Assembly (NCBI GenBank): GCA_028023455.1
Contig: JAQFVV010012394.1
Coordinates: forward strand, 19,114,353-19,178,352
Reading direction: 5' to 3'
DNA from: Epiperipatus broadwayi
Lineage: Eukaryota > Onychophora > Udeonychophora > Euonychophora > Peripatidae
Length of the DNA stretch: 64,000 bases
Below the pieces are notes generated by a model. That model worked only from the letters and a program-made list of their open reading frames with translations. It was not told the DNA's origin and did not search any database. A program made the position numbers and the translations under genes. This document shows positions 1 through 11,862 of this stretch, in pieces; the first letter of the stretch is position 1; every line of letters begins with the position of its first letter.

Positions 1-394
1 GCCCATCCATTAAAATACACAATAATCAGAAATCGAAACAATAATGCTGGAATATTAAAACATGCTGATCATCATCAATGCTCAGGCCACTTGTATGGGC
101 CAACTATAAATTTAAATTTTTAACAAGACTGAACTAAAATAAAATATAGTGCATGGGCTTTAAAGAGTATCCTCTTTTGCACCAACCAGGATGATGATTG
201 ATCATCTCTGGATGCCCAAAGCACTAAACACATCGCCATTTATCCGTGCACGAATCTAGCCCAGAGAACACAAGCCCTATTACTATATGTGACCAAGAGA
301 TGATGAAAACAATTTTAACAATTAAATAAGTTTATTAATAACAATAAAAAACAGATGATATTTATGGTCTTATAGGATAAAGCTCTGATTTTGA
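1..394. other. Intergenic DNA, no gene recognised
   Basis: No open frame of any quality. The segment 61-300 is a little richer in G+C than its surroundings and carries a loose inverted pair (tgatcatcatcaatg near 66 and gatgatgattgatcat near 190). It may be an old repeat, but no family can be named. Confidence 0.3.
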
Positions 395-850
395 AAAGTA
401 TACAAAATTATATACACAACTAAAATTATTACATTGTTTTACAATATTTCTCAATTAGTTTCTACAAATGCATATATATATATTCGTACACAGACATGCG
501 TTTTATAATATATGATGAAGACATTTCAATTAAACATAAAATAATTATTACATTTGTAATTTACATAATTACTATTCAAAATTTAAATTGTTACATTAAT
601 TTACATATATGTGCGCGCACAGATGTGCAATTTATAATATATACTTAATATTCACTAACAAAAAAAATGATTATAATTTTACATATATGAGTGTGCGTGT
701 ATATACGCACACTGGGTTTTATCTATTTAAACTTGTTACAATAGTAATTTTTTTTTTCCATAATCCATTTGGAAAACATATAATTTCACACATATACGTG
801 TGTATAAACAAAATATATAATTTAAAATTAGTTTCAATTTAAAAGTTCTC
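395..850. repeat. Degenerate AT-rich minisatellite with CG/GT dyads
   Basis: Units of about 75-110 bp recur near 460-500, 600-645, 680-735 and 775-815. Each has an 'acatatatg' start, a GT/GC dyad such as 'gtgtgcg...cgcacac', and an AT tail with 'ttaaattgttac' or similar. The short ORF starting at 609 lies entirely inside this and is not a gene. A related unit lies at 2455-2530. Unit boundaries are approximate because the copies have diverged. Confidence 0.45.
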
Positions 851-2420
851 ATTTTTTTTCTTAAAAAAAAGTATAAACAATTTTTGACAGGTATTTGTTG
901 ATTAATTACCAATGTTTTTAAGTTAAATTATTGAATCATCAATTCTTTAATTTTTTTAATTTTGTAGATCCATGCAAAGTTATTTGCTTGTTTGCCTCAC
1001 TTTTAAAATGTTTCTTTTTAATAAACTAAAGTTAATGTTTTATAGAATTAAGAAAATATAAATTTCAAAATGTCTTTCTGCTCGATTAGTTAATGCTGAT
1101 GAAGTAGGCAAGGTGAGAGAGGAAAAGTGAATACGTGAAGTGCAGCTCTTCATGCCATGATAAATAGATAGTCAAGCATGGACTAAGTACACAATGCCCC
1201 ATGATTTCACGAGAAAATACCTCATTTTTAAGCACTGCCTCTTCTAAGTACCTAGATAGATCATCCACAAGAAATAGTATCCAGAAAAAATATTAGGCAC
1301 TGAGCCAGCCCTGCTCATCTCTTGTGAGTCTTAGGGGCTTTAGAAAAGGTCTATTCATGAAACCAAGGCCTATTCATGAGGCCTACATATACACTGCTGG
1401 ACTACCCTGTGAGCTCAATATCTAGGTCTAGACAGTGCTGAGCATATACTTCGGAGCACCATAAACACATTGCATCCACACAGCCCTGCTCAACTATACA
1501 CCCTCCATAAACATAAAAAGTACAAATTCACATATCACTTTCAAAATGTAATTTTACTAAAGAAATTATTTAAAATTACATTATTATATATAACTCTATT
1601 ACTCACCACAGCTGTATATATTTTTATCTGTTCTTCTCTGCCTTAGATACGTCAGCATATATATAATTATTCATTTAGCAAGCTGCTTCTTTTGATACAT
1701 TAGAAAAATATAATCCTGGTTTGTTGTCATCATCAGATAAACTTATGCAATCCATGTATAATGTTGGTCTCCCATCTGTATAGAACTATTCCAGCAATCA
1801 GCTGTCTTGGTTTGATAGATTTCAGGCTATGAATATCAGCATAAAAAAATGGGTCATTTTCTCTATGTGAATTCAAACTCCTGCTATGGAAAACAGTGAA
1901 CTATCTTGCCTTCAGCTACATCAGTCTGTGGTAACTGGACTGCCAACTCTGCTACAGTCAACAACAAACTGCAGCTATCCATTGTAGTCAGCTAATTGCT
2001 GCTACTTTCTCAAAAAATTTTAGTAGCCAAGCTGTTCTGTTCAGCTCTTGCAAAAAACTACTATTCAGATTGCTCTCTTCAAAAATCATTATCCAGACTG
2101 GAGCTAATTTGTTATCAGCCCTTTTATAGACTCATCTAAGATGATAACAGCAGCTTGATTAAAAACAGAGTTTTTATTTTTAGCTCTCTAATCCCTTTGA
2201 AAACATATACATGTTTTAATTAATTAAAAAATTTTGAAAACGATAGTGTTTTTACATTTCACAATCACAATAATAATGATAATAATACAATATTTATGTT
2301 TATTCAGCCTTTTAAAAGTTTAATTTATAAAACAATTTTTATTTTAAATCAGAGTTATTATTTAACACTTTACTTATTATTTTATTTTAGGAAATATTAG
2401 AAAAATATCTACAAAAATTT
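851..2420. other. Intergenic DNA; one GC-richer segment
   Basis: No coding potential seen. 1280-1510 is relatively GC-rich and contains imperfect internal duplication ('aaggtctattcatgaaacc' beside 'aaggcctattcatgaggcc'), so it may be an old retroposon. The 60-codon minus frame at 1086-1268 has no recognisable domain and is probably chance. Confidence 0.3.
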
Positions 2421-3775
2421 ATGTCTGTGTTTATTTCTACTTTTCCTTTCAACCTTACATATATATTTATGCACACACACTATATCAGTGTGTGCTATGT
2501 AATCCAATTGGTTACAATATATATTAACAAATCAAAATGTTTCAACTTTCTACATCGGACAATTTTTTGTTGGATTTTGGCGGAAAGGAAAAATCAGAAA
2601 AAAATTATCACTTTCTTCTTTTCAAAATAATTTATTACTTATAACATTGGCAATTATTACATTGTGACACATAGTTTTAGTTTGATTATCTAGGCTGATC
2701 ATGTTATTTTGCTGTTTTATGAAGTTTAACCAATAATTTTACTAACAAATAATTTGTCTATAGATGTCCTTAGATTTTCAATGGCTGATATATTCTGATT
2801 ATTTCACCAAAATCTGCAAAATGTTTTTATTCAAAATTATGCATCAAATTTATTGGAAAAAAACAATCGAGTGTCTTTCGGATCATTGTTTAACCAAATT
2901 CTGCAAAAACATCTTAATTCAAAAGTAGCTATCAAATTTATCACATAGTATTTTCAATATTGTTTGGAGGCTTCTCAGGTATATAAAAAAAGTCCCATAG
3001 TGCATTCTAAATAATTATCTTATTGGGGAGGGCAATACTTGACAAGAGTATTTAACATTAGTAAGTGCCAGTCAATTTATATATCTGCCTGAAGACAGGG
3101 TGATAAGATGATCAGGCAATAGTGTTTTACAATCAAGTGACAACAAATGATCATCATTAGTGATAAATTACTATTTTCTGCCATACCTTTAAAATAATTT
3201 ATTCTAATATCTCAAATTCAGAGCTATATCACAAAATAATAAAGTTATTATATAATAAAAGAATTCAATGGGTCGTTGATCAGATTACAAGATATCAGAA
3301 ACAAGTTGAGCTTCAAACCAGGAACATTTATTTCTCAAGGCCACCAATCTACTATTATGCTAACAGCACATAAAATCACATATAGATGTAGTTTATAAAA
3401 AGCATTGCACAGATTATCTGAACAATTATGATCAGAATTTTAAAATCTGAAATTCAGATCTACAAATTAATCAATTACAGTAAAAAAAAAAACAAATTCC
3501 AAGTTTTCATCTATTCACTTCAAAACAACGACATTCTGTCAAAATCTATTCTAAATTTGTATAAAAACATGCTATTAAATTTTGTTTCCATAAACCATTC
3601 AAAACATTAAGCTTAATCCTGTGGATTTACGGAGATTGAGATAAAAAAAATTGAGTCAAATAATCAGGATGAAATGTCATGCCACAAATTCTATTTACTT
3701 CTGGACTCATCTAATTAGCATCTAATCTTTTTAGGATAATTATCATCATTACCATTTTCAATTATCAATCTATTA
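2421..3775. other. Intergenic AT-rich DNA
   Basis: Holds one further copy of the 395-850 minisatellite unit at 2455-2530 (hairpin 'cacacacac...gtgtgtg') and otherwise nothing that I can name. Short frames at 2421-2630 and 3428-3610 have low-complexity translations and no family resemblance. Confidence 0.3.
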
Positions 3776-3779
3776 CAAA

Positions 3780-4060
3780 GGTTCTCTTGAAGTCTAATCC
3801 AGTTTCTCAAAGCACACCTTCTCTTCTCTACATCACTTTAGCAAACTGGTTTAGCTCATCATCCATCTCTCATGTAATCACTTTCTAGGTCTTTTATAAT
3901 CTCTTGGGATGCAATTTAAGATTTTATTCCCCATCTATTATTTTTTCTAGCTACATTACTAATTCAGTTCCATTTCATCCATTAATTATTTCAATGATGC
4001 TTGTTTTCTCACCTACATATATTAATGCAGACATTAGTCCCAACATGCACATCTCCAATG
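3780..4060 (-). pseudogene. Decayed 3' end of an RTE-like LINE ORF
   Basis: Read on the minus strand, 3945-3780 gives 'PRDYKRPRK', a stop, 'ERWMM', further stops and 'CFEKLD'. This matches the usual C-terminal pattern of RTE-clade LINE ORF2 proteins: a basic KR-R-RP stretch, an RWMD block, then the last residues before the stop. Two better copies of the same pattern lie on the plus strand at 44570-44790 and 53150-53345. Several stops interrupt it, so it is a dead fragment. The sequence further upstream on the minus strand (to about 4400) may belong to it but cannot be aligned by eye. Confidence 0.4.
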
Positions 4061-4962
4061 TTTACTGAATGATCAGAAGTTTCTCTATTGGTCTTTTATT
4101 AAACATTCAGATTTTAAGATATTATATGTAACCACCAGTAAAACACATTTTAAACCTTCCTTTTCAAATATTAAGTGTATTTTCATTTAATATTATGTTT
4201 TTGTTTTGTTTTTCATATAAAAAGCCTTCCATATAAGTTAATTAATTCTATGATTAAACTCATCCATTGTTTCAGTCTGTATCAACGTGATCATGGTACT
4301 TTTGTAATGTTATCCTTATTTAATTCATTACTATCAATCTTTATTTTCTTCCTTTTTGAAGAGTCAGTCAAACATAAATTTAGATTTTAGCATCTATTTT
4401 TAATTATAATATTTCACTTTCATTTAATAACAAGCATTTGGATGACAAGTATTCATTTATTTTTATATTCTTAGCTTTCCATTTTAATCCATAAAATATT
4501 GTCTGTAAAAAATGTTGGTAATATGGAATTACACATCTATGCATCTTTATCAAAGTTAATGTTCTTAGTATCATTACATGATCTAAACACTGTTATAGCA
4601 TCTTGATAAATATTCTTCAGAATTTAACAATACTCTAGTTCTATATTTTGATTTTCAATGTTAACCACCTCCAAAACCTTATACAGCCATATGTTTTTTC
4701 ATAATTTACAAATCCAAAATGTATGGAACTCAACCTCATTGGTTATTTCTTAATACATCTCTTAACACTTGGGAGTATTTTTCTACACTAAAATCACTTT
4801 TAAATCCAGCTTCTTTCATTATGAGTTCAATGAAAGCAAATAGTAATGATCTAATAAAAATCTTGTACAAAAATGATAGGCTGATAAATTTCTATATATC
4901 TTTCTTTTCACCTTTCTTAAAGACCAATTCATTACTGCATTTTTCCAATCATCTAATATCTT

Positions 4963-5182
4963 TCACATGATCACTATTTCTTATGCTTGCTCTTAACTAT
5001 TATTAAAACAGGTAAAACTCTCTATACATATTGCCACTCAGTGCAAGCCAGAGTAATCAATGGATGCCAGAAGGCTTATTGGATGAGTAGGCCCTAGATG
5101 GGGATTTTATCCATAAGCCTTCTGGCATCCATTGATTACTCTAGTTTGCACTGAGTGGCAATACATATATAGTTTTGCCTCG
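4963..5182. repeat. Family B partial foldback copy
   Basis: Starts with the family B terminus (tcacatgatcac), continues 'attattaaaacaggtaaaac', then 'ccactcagtgcaagcc...ctggcatccattgattac' in both orientations around a short spacer near 5090. It lacks the hammerhead segment. The arms 5015-5075 and 5118-5180 are nearly perfect inverted repeats. A possible short duplication (atatctt) flanks the element but is too short and AT-rich to trust. Confidence 0.7.
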
Positions 5183-6330
5183 TATATCTTTACTACAGAG
5201 CATAGCTATTTTTCCATTCATATGCTACCTTTTTTATCTATAATAATTTTATTTTTCCTTAATTTTTTTGATTTAAATATATATTGCACCTTTTCATTTA
5301 AAATTCTTAGAATTTCACAAGATATTTTAGTAATTTTATAATTATTGTTTTCTTATCCTTTATTACTATATAGTTAGTTCTTTGTAAATGTTTTACTTCC
5401 AAGATATCCTTTTTTTTGTAAATAGAGCCCTACTTTTTTCTTATTGTTGAAATATCTTCATTTCCAAAATCAAGATATTGTTTTATACTTGTTCTCTACA
5501 TAGCGCTCCTTTTCACTTCACAATTATATCATAATTAATTCTTTTCTGTACTATTTTACAGAATTTCAGATATTCAATTCTTCTACATGAATCATTGTTA
5601 AATAATTTCTTATTTCTCCTTTTCTTCATATATCATGTTGTCTCAGCTGAAAATTTACATGTGAATTGTTGCCTGAATATATATCAGTTTCATATGTAAC
5701 TTACCTTAATATAATATCAGTTATCATCGAATTTGTTAAAATCTGAATTGCCATTGACATCAGTTAATATCTTTAAAAAGATTGGTAAGTTCTAATTGAA
5801 ATACATTGAAATGTTTGTGAAGGTTAAGAAAAAAAAATTTGTTATTGTGATACCAACAATTAATATTTGACTTTTATAATAGTTTTTTCTCTCTCATTTT
5901 CTAACTTACAACTTACATCTTGTGTTGAATCTATTAAGTATATTAATCATGAAATACTTATTCTCTAGTCAAAACATAATTCAATTCTGCTGTATAAGGT
6001 ACATTCATATTCATTTAAGCTTAGAATTTTTCTCAAAAAAAGAATTTATACATACATATATTTATTTTTCTGTAAATATCTCAAGTTTATATCGTCTCAT
6101 TTTTGTTTCTACAACCAAATTTACCCACAATACTTCATATTTCAATTTTTTTTTTTTTGCAGTTTTTGCATTAAAATCTTCCATAACAATTTTAAAAGAT
6201 TGTTTGGTTGATACAAAGCATTATATCTATGTATATTATTGAACATAAATGTGAATTACCCTTATTTGATATCTTCCATTAAGGTGAATAACCAATTTTG
6301 TCACTCTATCAGACATATCATCAGTCTTGT
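5183..6330. other. Intergenic AT-rich DNA
   Basis: No gene or repeat family recognised. The 106-codon plus frame at 5922-6242 is rich in I, F, Y and S, has no conserved motif, and is what AT-rich random sequence gives. Confidence 0.3.
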
Positions 6331-6445
6331 CTTGAATGGTTTAGTGCATTGGTAGAATGTGAGACCTGGAATATAAATCCTTGGATTGATTCTATACTGA
6401 GATTTCCAGCCCTCAAACTTATGAACTCTCAGGCATAAAGCCACT
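6330..6445 (+). repeat. Possible tRNA-derived SINE head
   Basis: Contains an A-box-like stretch (tttagtgcattggtagaa) followed about 35 bp later by a B-box-like stretch (ggattgattct), the spacing of an internal Pol III promoter. There is no poly-A tail or target-site duplication that I can see. It may equally be chance. Confidence 0.25.
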
Positions 6446-7214
6446 CAATTATTTTATTTACTATCACCCTTCACACTGCTGAGCTTCCATCTTTGAATTA
6501 TGGTAATATTCCATTTGTATTTCCAATAATTCTGACTTTACAATGAGGAACGTGTTTTTTCTTCTCACTTTACCAAATCATGCAATCTTCCTTTACTCGA
6601 ATGACCTACAAAAGTTGCTAAATAAAAGAGTATTATCAAATGGCAGACTAGGTCCACAATCAGAAAATTCTTATCAGCTTCTGGATTCAGTTACCAATTA
6701 CTGCCTAAGAAAATAACATACAGCTTTCAGCACTATAATTTTATTTTTGTTTACCATAAAAGAGAATCAATATTAGCACACACACACACACCCATTCTTC
6801 ATGTTTTCATATAAACTAATTCACTTTGTCATTTGCTTTATGATAAAGTTTCAAAATTTTGTGCCGACTACACGTTTAGTCCTAGTTATGAAGTAATTAC
6901 TTGCGAAAATGAAAAATATGATACCAATATAAATTTGTAAAAATAAAGTTGAAATAATTGGTTATTTCATAAAAAAAATTTATTAAATATTTATAAAGAG
7001 CCTGTTTTTCATACTAAATATTTCTCTTATTTAAATAAAACTGAAAAACATTATCAACAAATAGTATTATTTAATACAAAAAAGCTTCTTCTGGCAATGT
7101 TTTATAGCCCTCTTCAGTGTAACAAATAGACTATTGTGAATGTATAATGGTCTGCAAATGCTCACGTCACATTGAGAAGAGCAATAAAAACATTGTTGAA
7201 AGAAATTTTTTTGT
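6446..7214. other. Intergenic DNA with a short CA run
   Basis: A (CA)n run lies at about 6777-6792. The stretch 7090-7214 just before the family A dimer may be the upstream part of its first unit, but it does not match the sequence before the second unit. Confidence 0.3.
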
Positions 7215-7221
7215 ATTAAGC

Positions 7222-7269
7222 AACGTAACTGATGAGTGCTGGTTCAGCACGAAATGCATCTTGGGGGTC
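7222..7269 (+). ncRNA. Type I hammerhead ribozyme motif (family A, copy 1)
   Basis: The catalytic core is intact: CTGATGA at 7229-7235, helix II GTGCTG/CAGCAC (6 bp, loop GTT) at 7236-7250, GAAA at 7251-7254, then TGCATC at 7255-7260. A15.1 with TGCAT makes the palindrome ATGCAT, a loopless helix III best formed between two molecules. The cleavage-site triplet is ATC with cleavage predicted after C7260. Helix I is short here: GTAA before the core against TTGG after it gives only three pairs including a wobble. Activity is inferred, not shown. Confidence 0.75.
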
Positions 7270-7632
7270 ATTTGTCTTTTATTGTATCTTTATTTATATG
7301 AATTTAAAAAGAATGGAAAAGTATGGAAGTTGTTTAATATATCTATAAAGATATTACACATGGGAAAGAGAAAGATGAATAACTGCATGTGTGTGTATCG
7401 TTTAAAATTAAAAAATCAGATATATTAATCTGAGGTTTAAAGTTTATATCTGTGCTAGAGATAATCTTTTAGTTTAGAAAATAATTAGTAATAATCATTA
7501 TTGTATTTATCTGATGTGGATGGTGTCAAAGTTGTGAGTGGAGGGAGTTTGACAATGGTAAATTAAAATGTAACAATTTACTATAGATAAATACTCTTCA
7601 CATAATATATATATATATATAAGAAAGATAGT

Positions 7633-7685
7633 GACCTGAACCAACTGATGAGTGCTCGTTCAGCATGAAATGCATCTTGGGGGTC
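7633..7685 (+). ncRNA. Type I hammerhead ribozyme motif (family A, copy 2)
   Basis: All hammerhead elements are present. Helix I pairs CCAA (7641-7644) with TTGG (7677-7680), then an internal loop, then GACC (7633-7636) with GGTC (7682-7685). The core is CTGATGA at 7645-7651. Helix II is GTGCT/AGCAT closed by a G-T wobble with loop CGTTC. GAAA lies at 7667-7670 and the palindromic helix III ATGCAT ends at 7675, followed by C7676, the predicted cleavage nucleotide. Known type I hammerheads need helix I internal loops for fast cleavage, and this copy has one. Confidence 0.8.
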
Positions 7686-8000
7686 ATTTGTCTTTTATTA
7701 TATCTTTATATGAATTTAAAAAAAATGGGGAAGTATGGAGGTTGTTTAATATATCTATAAAGATGTTACCCATGGGAAAGAGAAAGATGAATAACTCTAT
7801 GTGTGTGTATGTTTAAAATTAAAAAAATCAGATATATTAACCTTAAACTGAGATTTAAAGATTATATCTATGCTAGAGATAATCTCTAGTTTAGGAAAAG
7901 ATTAATAATAATCATTATTGTATTTATCTGAGGTGGATGGTATCAAAGTTATGAGTGGAGTGAGTTTGATAGTTGTAAATAAATATGTAACAGTTATATA

Positions 8001-8689
8001 ATTTTTTAAATTTTATTTATTTATTTACATGCAAAAAAAATATACCATAATGAATTATATTTATTTCCAGTTTATAATTTCTCTTATATATAAAAATGTG
8101 AACATGAAACATATTAATCAAAGATCAAAAAATTAGAAAATCATTGTGTCTAAAAAAAATGTATAAATTTTTATTAAATGCAAGAAAAATTGCACTAGAA
8201 ATTTACAATCAGATAATAAAAAAGCAACAATCTTTATAAACATAATAAGCAATAACTTTCTTTAATTAACCTTTTTAAAAAAAATATTCATTAATAAATT
8301 ATTTTAACATATGTTTATATAATATTTTGAAGATTCTATATATTACTTTTCCCATTAACATTGAATATTTATCATCAATGTGAAAAAAATCATTGATCTG
8401 AAATGAGTAGAAATTAAGATTTTTACATTAATGATGATTAGGTTGACCATCATTAACCTAGCAGTCTTAATTGGGACTTAGTGTTTCTTGTTCATTATAA
8501 AAATGAGCATGTAGCATAAAAATTTTAAATAATCTCCATAAAAGAATAATTCATTTTTACCAGGAACTATGTGCAAAAATCTATTTAAGTTATTATTAAT
8601 ATTTAAGTTCAGAGAGCCAGATGAACATATTATGTTTTGTTTTCAAGTTATTTATTGCACTTAGTATATGCTTTTCTAAAAGCCTAATT
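8001..8689. other. Intergenic AT-rich DNA
   Basis: Nothing recognised between the family A dimer and the LINE 3' end; only A- and T-rich low-complexity sequence. Confidence 0.3.
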
Positions 8690-10665
8690 ATTGATGTGAT
8701 GCACTGTGACTTCTCCTTATACGGAGTCAGGAATCTCTCAGCAACTATGCTCAGAGAAACCTGTTAGCCACTTTAACTTCCCTTTTCATTCCCCACCTTA
8801 AGTTTTCCCATATTCTTCTCTTTCCTGCTCTATCCCATTTCCACCACATAATCTTTGTCAACTCCATAGCCTTTATATCTAAATCCCGTTTGTCTTTCAC
8901 CAAACCCAGCATAAAAACCAATAAGCCACTTTCTGTAAAATCACTTTGTTTATATTTATTTTTCCACAACTACGTTATTTTTACCCTTTCTGCTTTCAGG
9001 CATTCACATTCAATTAACAGATGCCTAATATTTTCTATGCCTTCCTTACACAACTTGCAGACTAGATCACCCATATTTTTCCATTTATGTATATATTCCC
9101 TTGTTGCTAAAGATCCCATTTGAGCCTTAAACTACTTTCCTTGCTATTAAAACAGGCAAAACTCTCCATACAGTAGTGCCACTCAGTATGGAGAGTTTTG
9201 AATGTTTTAATAACAATTATGTGCTAGCATAAGAAATAGTGATCATGTGATGTTTAGTAGTTTTACTTTCCTTGCTATTACCATAAATTAACTCACACCC
9301 AATATTCTGTTTACTTCTATAAATATTTAAACTCTTTTTACTCTCCATACTAATTCTCCATCTCCCTATTCTTTATTAATGCATCTATTCTATTCCTTAA
9401 CTTATAACACTCAACAATCCACCTAATACAATCATCCCACCTTTTGTATAAGTATACTGACATAAATTCTTTATCCAAATCTTCTGCATATTACATTACT
9501 TTTGCCTGCCCTTTATTCATAACCCAATCAAATACTATTTTGGCTATTCTTTTATTATTCATAAACTGCAATCTACCGACCATTTTCATTTTGCTTTTTG
9601 CATCTCTCATATAAAATTTGACCATCCCATTTCTCCTTGAATTTCCTGCCATCCACACTTCTGCATCTAATGCATGTCTTCCTATGTGTCGTATTTTTTC
9701 TAAGTATTCTAATACCCCTTTACTAACACATAATGCTCATTACCATATGTTAACCCTGCTACTGCCTTCCATACAATTCTAGCTACATCATATTTATTAT
9801 ATGAGAACACTTAATTTCTTTATCAATCCATTTCTTTTCTTTGCTTCATTTATCAATTTTTTCTCCCATTCATCCAAGCAATTTCTCTGATTACTTAAGA
9901 TGATTCCCAAATAGTTATATCTATTCACCACACTTTATATCTCCCAATAAAAATTCTTAGTCTTCTCTCTCCCCAGTATTAATCATCATTACTCCTGATT
10001 TTTCTTCACTAAATTTAATCCCCATCTCTTTACCCACCTTTGTGCATGTCCTCAGCATAATTTTCATATCTTGCCTTCTTTCTGCACACAAAAAAAACAT
10101 CATCTGCAAATAAAAGACTCGACAATGTATATATTTCCTTGCCACCTATTAATGATATCTCTATTCATTTTCCTAATCTTTCTATTGTTCTCTCCATTTC
10201 TCCCAAATACAACAAAAACAAAATAGGTGATATAGGGCATCCTTGCCTTAGACCGACCCCATTTTTAACTTTAACTGATTCTATATTCCCTAATTGATAC
10301 ATATAGTAATTATTTTCATAATTTCTTAATATCCACTAAAGCTCAATCCATTCCCAAATTTACTAAACTTACCCATAATCTATTACCATTTACTTACCAT
10401 ATGCCTTCTCTATATCTATAAAAACCATATATAACTGTCTACCTGTATTTTTATTGATATCCATAAGTTGTGTAACTACAAATAAACTATTTCCTATATG
10501 CCTATCTGATCGAAAACCTCCTTGCATTTCTCCCACTATATTATTTTCTTTCATACATTTTGCAATCCTTCCAGCCACCATATATGAGAAAACTTTATGC
10601 AGAGAATCTACCTGGTATGTTTCCTTAAGCTATCACATGATTTCATGCTAAACAAATTTTCATAC
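8690..10665 (-). pseudogene. 5'-truncated CR1-like LINE, ORF2 remnant
   Basis: Read on the minus strand this is the C-terminal half of a non-LTR retrotransposon protein. Reverse transcriptase blocks come in order: 'GGFRSDRHIGNS' near 10510, 'VFIDIEKAY' near 10400, 'GCPISPILF' near 10230, and FADD (the catalytic YADD block) at about 10099-10110. A connection region follows, then a cysteine-histidine segment (CKLCKEG...HLLIEC, near 9040) typical of the C-terminus of CR1/Jockey-like ORF2. Frameshifts and stops divide it into pieces, so it is dead. The end at about 8695-8720 carries 'gatgtgatg', matching the repeated 3' tails of the other copies. It is interrupted by a family B insertion at 9150-9263. 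Confidence 0.8.
9150..9263. repeat. Short family B insertion inside the LINE
   Basis: Begins 'aaacaggcaaaactctcc', turns back on itself at 'gccactcagtatggagag', then continues 'ttttaataacaattatgtgc' to 'gatcatgtgatgtttagtag'. It is flanked by a 17-bp direct repeat, tactttccttgctatta, at 9133-9149 and 9264-9280, which is the target-site duplication. Because the target is LINE coding sequence, the uninterrupted site can be read from the other LINE copies, which proves the insertion. This truncated copy has no hammerhead. Confidence 0.85.
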
Positions 10666-11095
10666 CAAACTTCATTATACATAGGTGGATTAGGGTGTAC
10701 AAGTTTTACAGTAATGTATCTGTCTTCTCAAAGTAAGCATGAATTTTTCTATCAAAAGGAGTGAAAGTCAATATAAATTAGAAAAGGATAAAAGACATAA
10801 GTTGTTTACTTCAAGGTTGAGATATTATTGAAGTTAAAATGAAGTTTTATAATAATAACTATTTTACCAATGTAAATGTAAGGCAAGCACAATATTAGAT
10901 CTCTGTCTGTTTATATTATTGAAATAAGTTTATTACAGTTGAATAATAAATTCATTAAAGTGAATATGTATTTTTTTTTTTTGTCTACTCAAATATTGAT
11001 ATTATAAAATTGCACAAATTAGTGATTATAATGTAAAAATAATTATTTATTAATTATTATTTATAAATTATAAATACAACTTTGTGAAAATTTAC
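10666..11095. other. Intergenic AT-rich DNA
   Basis: No feature recognised beyond a T run at about 10971-10982. Confidence 0.3.
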
Positions 11096-11349
11096 TACAT
11101 CAATATTTGATATTTACTAAGGCTATAAATCTCAAGAATATGCGTGTGAAAATGTGAAGGCAGGGACCTCTACAGGTCTTAACCACAAGCTTACGCTTTG
11201 GTAGAAAAGCGTAAACTTGTGGTTAAGACCTGTAGAGGTCCCTACCTTCGCATTTTCACACACATATTCTTGAGGTTCATAGCCTTAGTAAATATTACTT
11301 ACGTAATCAATGTGCGTTTAAATAAATTTAGAATTACATCAATATTTGA
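11096..11349. mobile_element. Family E foldback retroposon with 15-bp TSD
   Basis: The insertion occupies 11111-11334 and is bounded by tacatcaatatttga at 11096-11110 and 11335-11349. Its arms (about 11111-11199 and 11205-11293) form a near-perfect hairpin around a 5-nt loop. The stem includes 'ggacctctacaggtctta' and 'accacaagcttacgcttt'. A single-stranded tail of about 40 bp follows on the right. The 15-bp duplication and one-sided tail fit retroposition better than a cut-and-paste MITE. A second member is at 24624-24820. It has no coding capacity. Confidence 0.75.
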
Positions 11350-11704
11350 AAAACCAAAACAAAATACATGTAATGCAAAATATACATATATTATTTCTTT
11401 GATTATTTTATTGCGAATTCTTTATTGTCATCGATGTAATTTAATTTTTTTGCACATTCTAATTCAATACATAAAATTGCTAATAAAAAGAATCATTCTT
11501 GATCAGTATAATTTCAGGTTAACATGACGAGAAATTACATGGCGAAATATTTAAGTGCAGTATAGATATTGCAAACAGTCCTTTTACAATTGTTTACTTT
11601 GAATGTGAGTCCTTGTAATCAAATTACAGAGTATTAGCAAAGAAAAATAATTAGCAAGTAATACATTTTATTTTTTGATTTTCACAGAAAATGTAGACAA
11701 TACA
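11350..11704. other. Intergenic AT-rich DNA
   Basis: No feature recognised. The 109-codon frame starting at 11198 begins inside the family E hairpin and runs into this stretch; it has no conserved domain and is not supported as a gene. Confidence 0.3.
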
Positions 11705-11862
11705 GGTGATGTGATGTGATGTAGCTTCCTTAAACGAAGTCAAGAATATCTCCACAATTATGCCCAGATAAACCTGTTAGCTACTTTATTTTCCATTCCC
11801 AACTCTAAATTTCCCCACATTCTGCTCCATCCCATTTCCACAACATAATCTTTGTCAAGCTG
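11705..11862 (-). pseudogene. CR1-like LINE 3'-end fragment
   Basis: Matches the last part of the CR1-like LINE: on the minus strand it reads the end of the ORF and the 3' UTR (compare 8700-8860, 42700-42790 and 47260-47375). It ends with the tandem 'gatgtgatgtgatgt' at 11707-11722. A 3' terminus of short tandem repeats instead of poly-A is a CR1/L2-clade trait. The fragment is severely 5'-truncated. Confidence 0.65.

Larger units (their letters stand above)
7215..8000 (+). repeat. Family A tandem dimer with hammerhead motifs
   Basis: Two direct copies, about 7222-7630 and 7638-7990, with predicted cleavage sites 416 bp apart (7260/7261 and 7676/7677). Shared landmarks in order are the hammerhead, 'gggggtcatttgtctttta', 'ttgtttaatatatctataaa', 'gggaaagagaaagatgaataa', a GT run, 'tatctgtgctagagataatc' and a 'gtggatggt...gtgagtgga' block. 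The copies differ by scattered substitutions and small indels and are separated by a (TA)n run. There is no open reading frame of note, so this is a non-coding retroposon. The outer boundaries and any target-site duplication are unclear. Confidence 0.8.

Noticed and set aside
1086-1160. CTGATGA at 1096 as another hammerhead
   Set aside because: No helix II can be drawn before the next GAAA, no palindromic helix III and no helix I partner follow.
5922-6242. 106-codon plus-strand frame as a gene
   Set aside because: Composition is that of AT-rich random sequence (I, F, Y, S, H); no domain, no splice logic, low-complexity F run.
11096-11349. microRNA gene
   Set aside because: The stem is far longer than a miRNA precursor and a second copy with its own target-site duplication exists at 24609-24835, so it is a mobile element.
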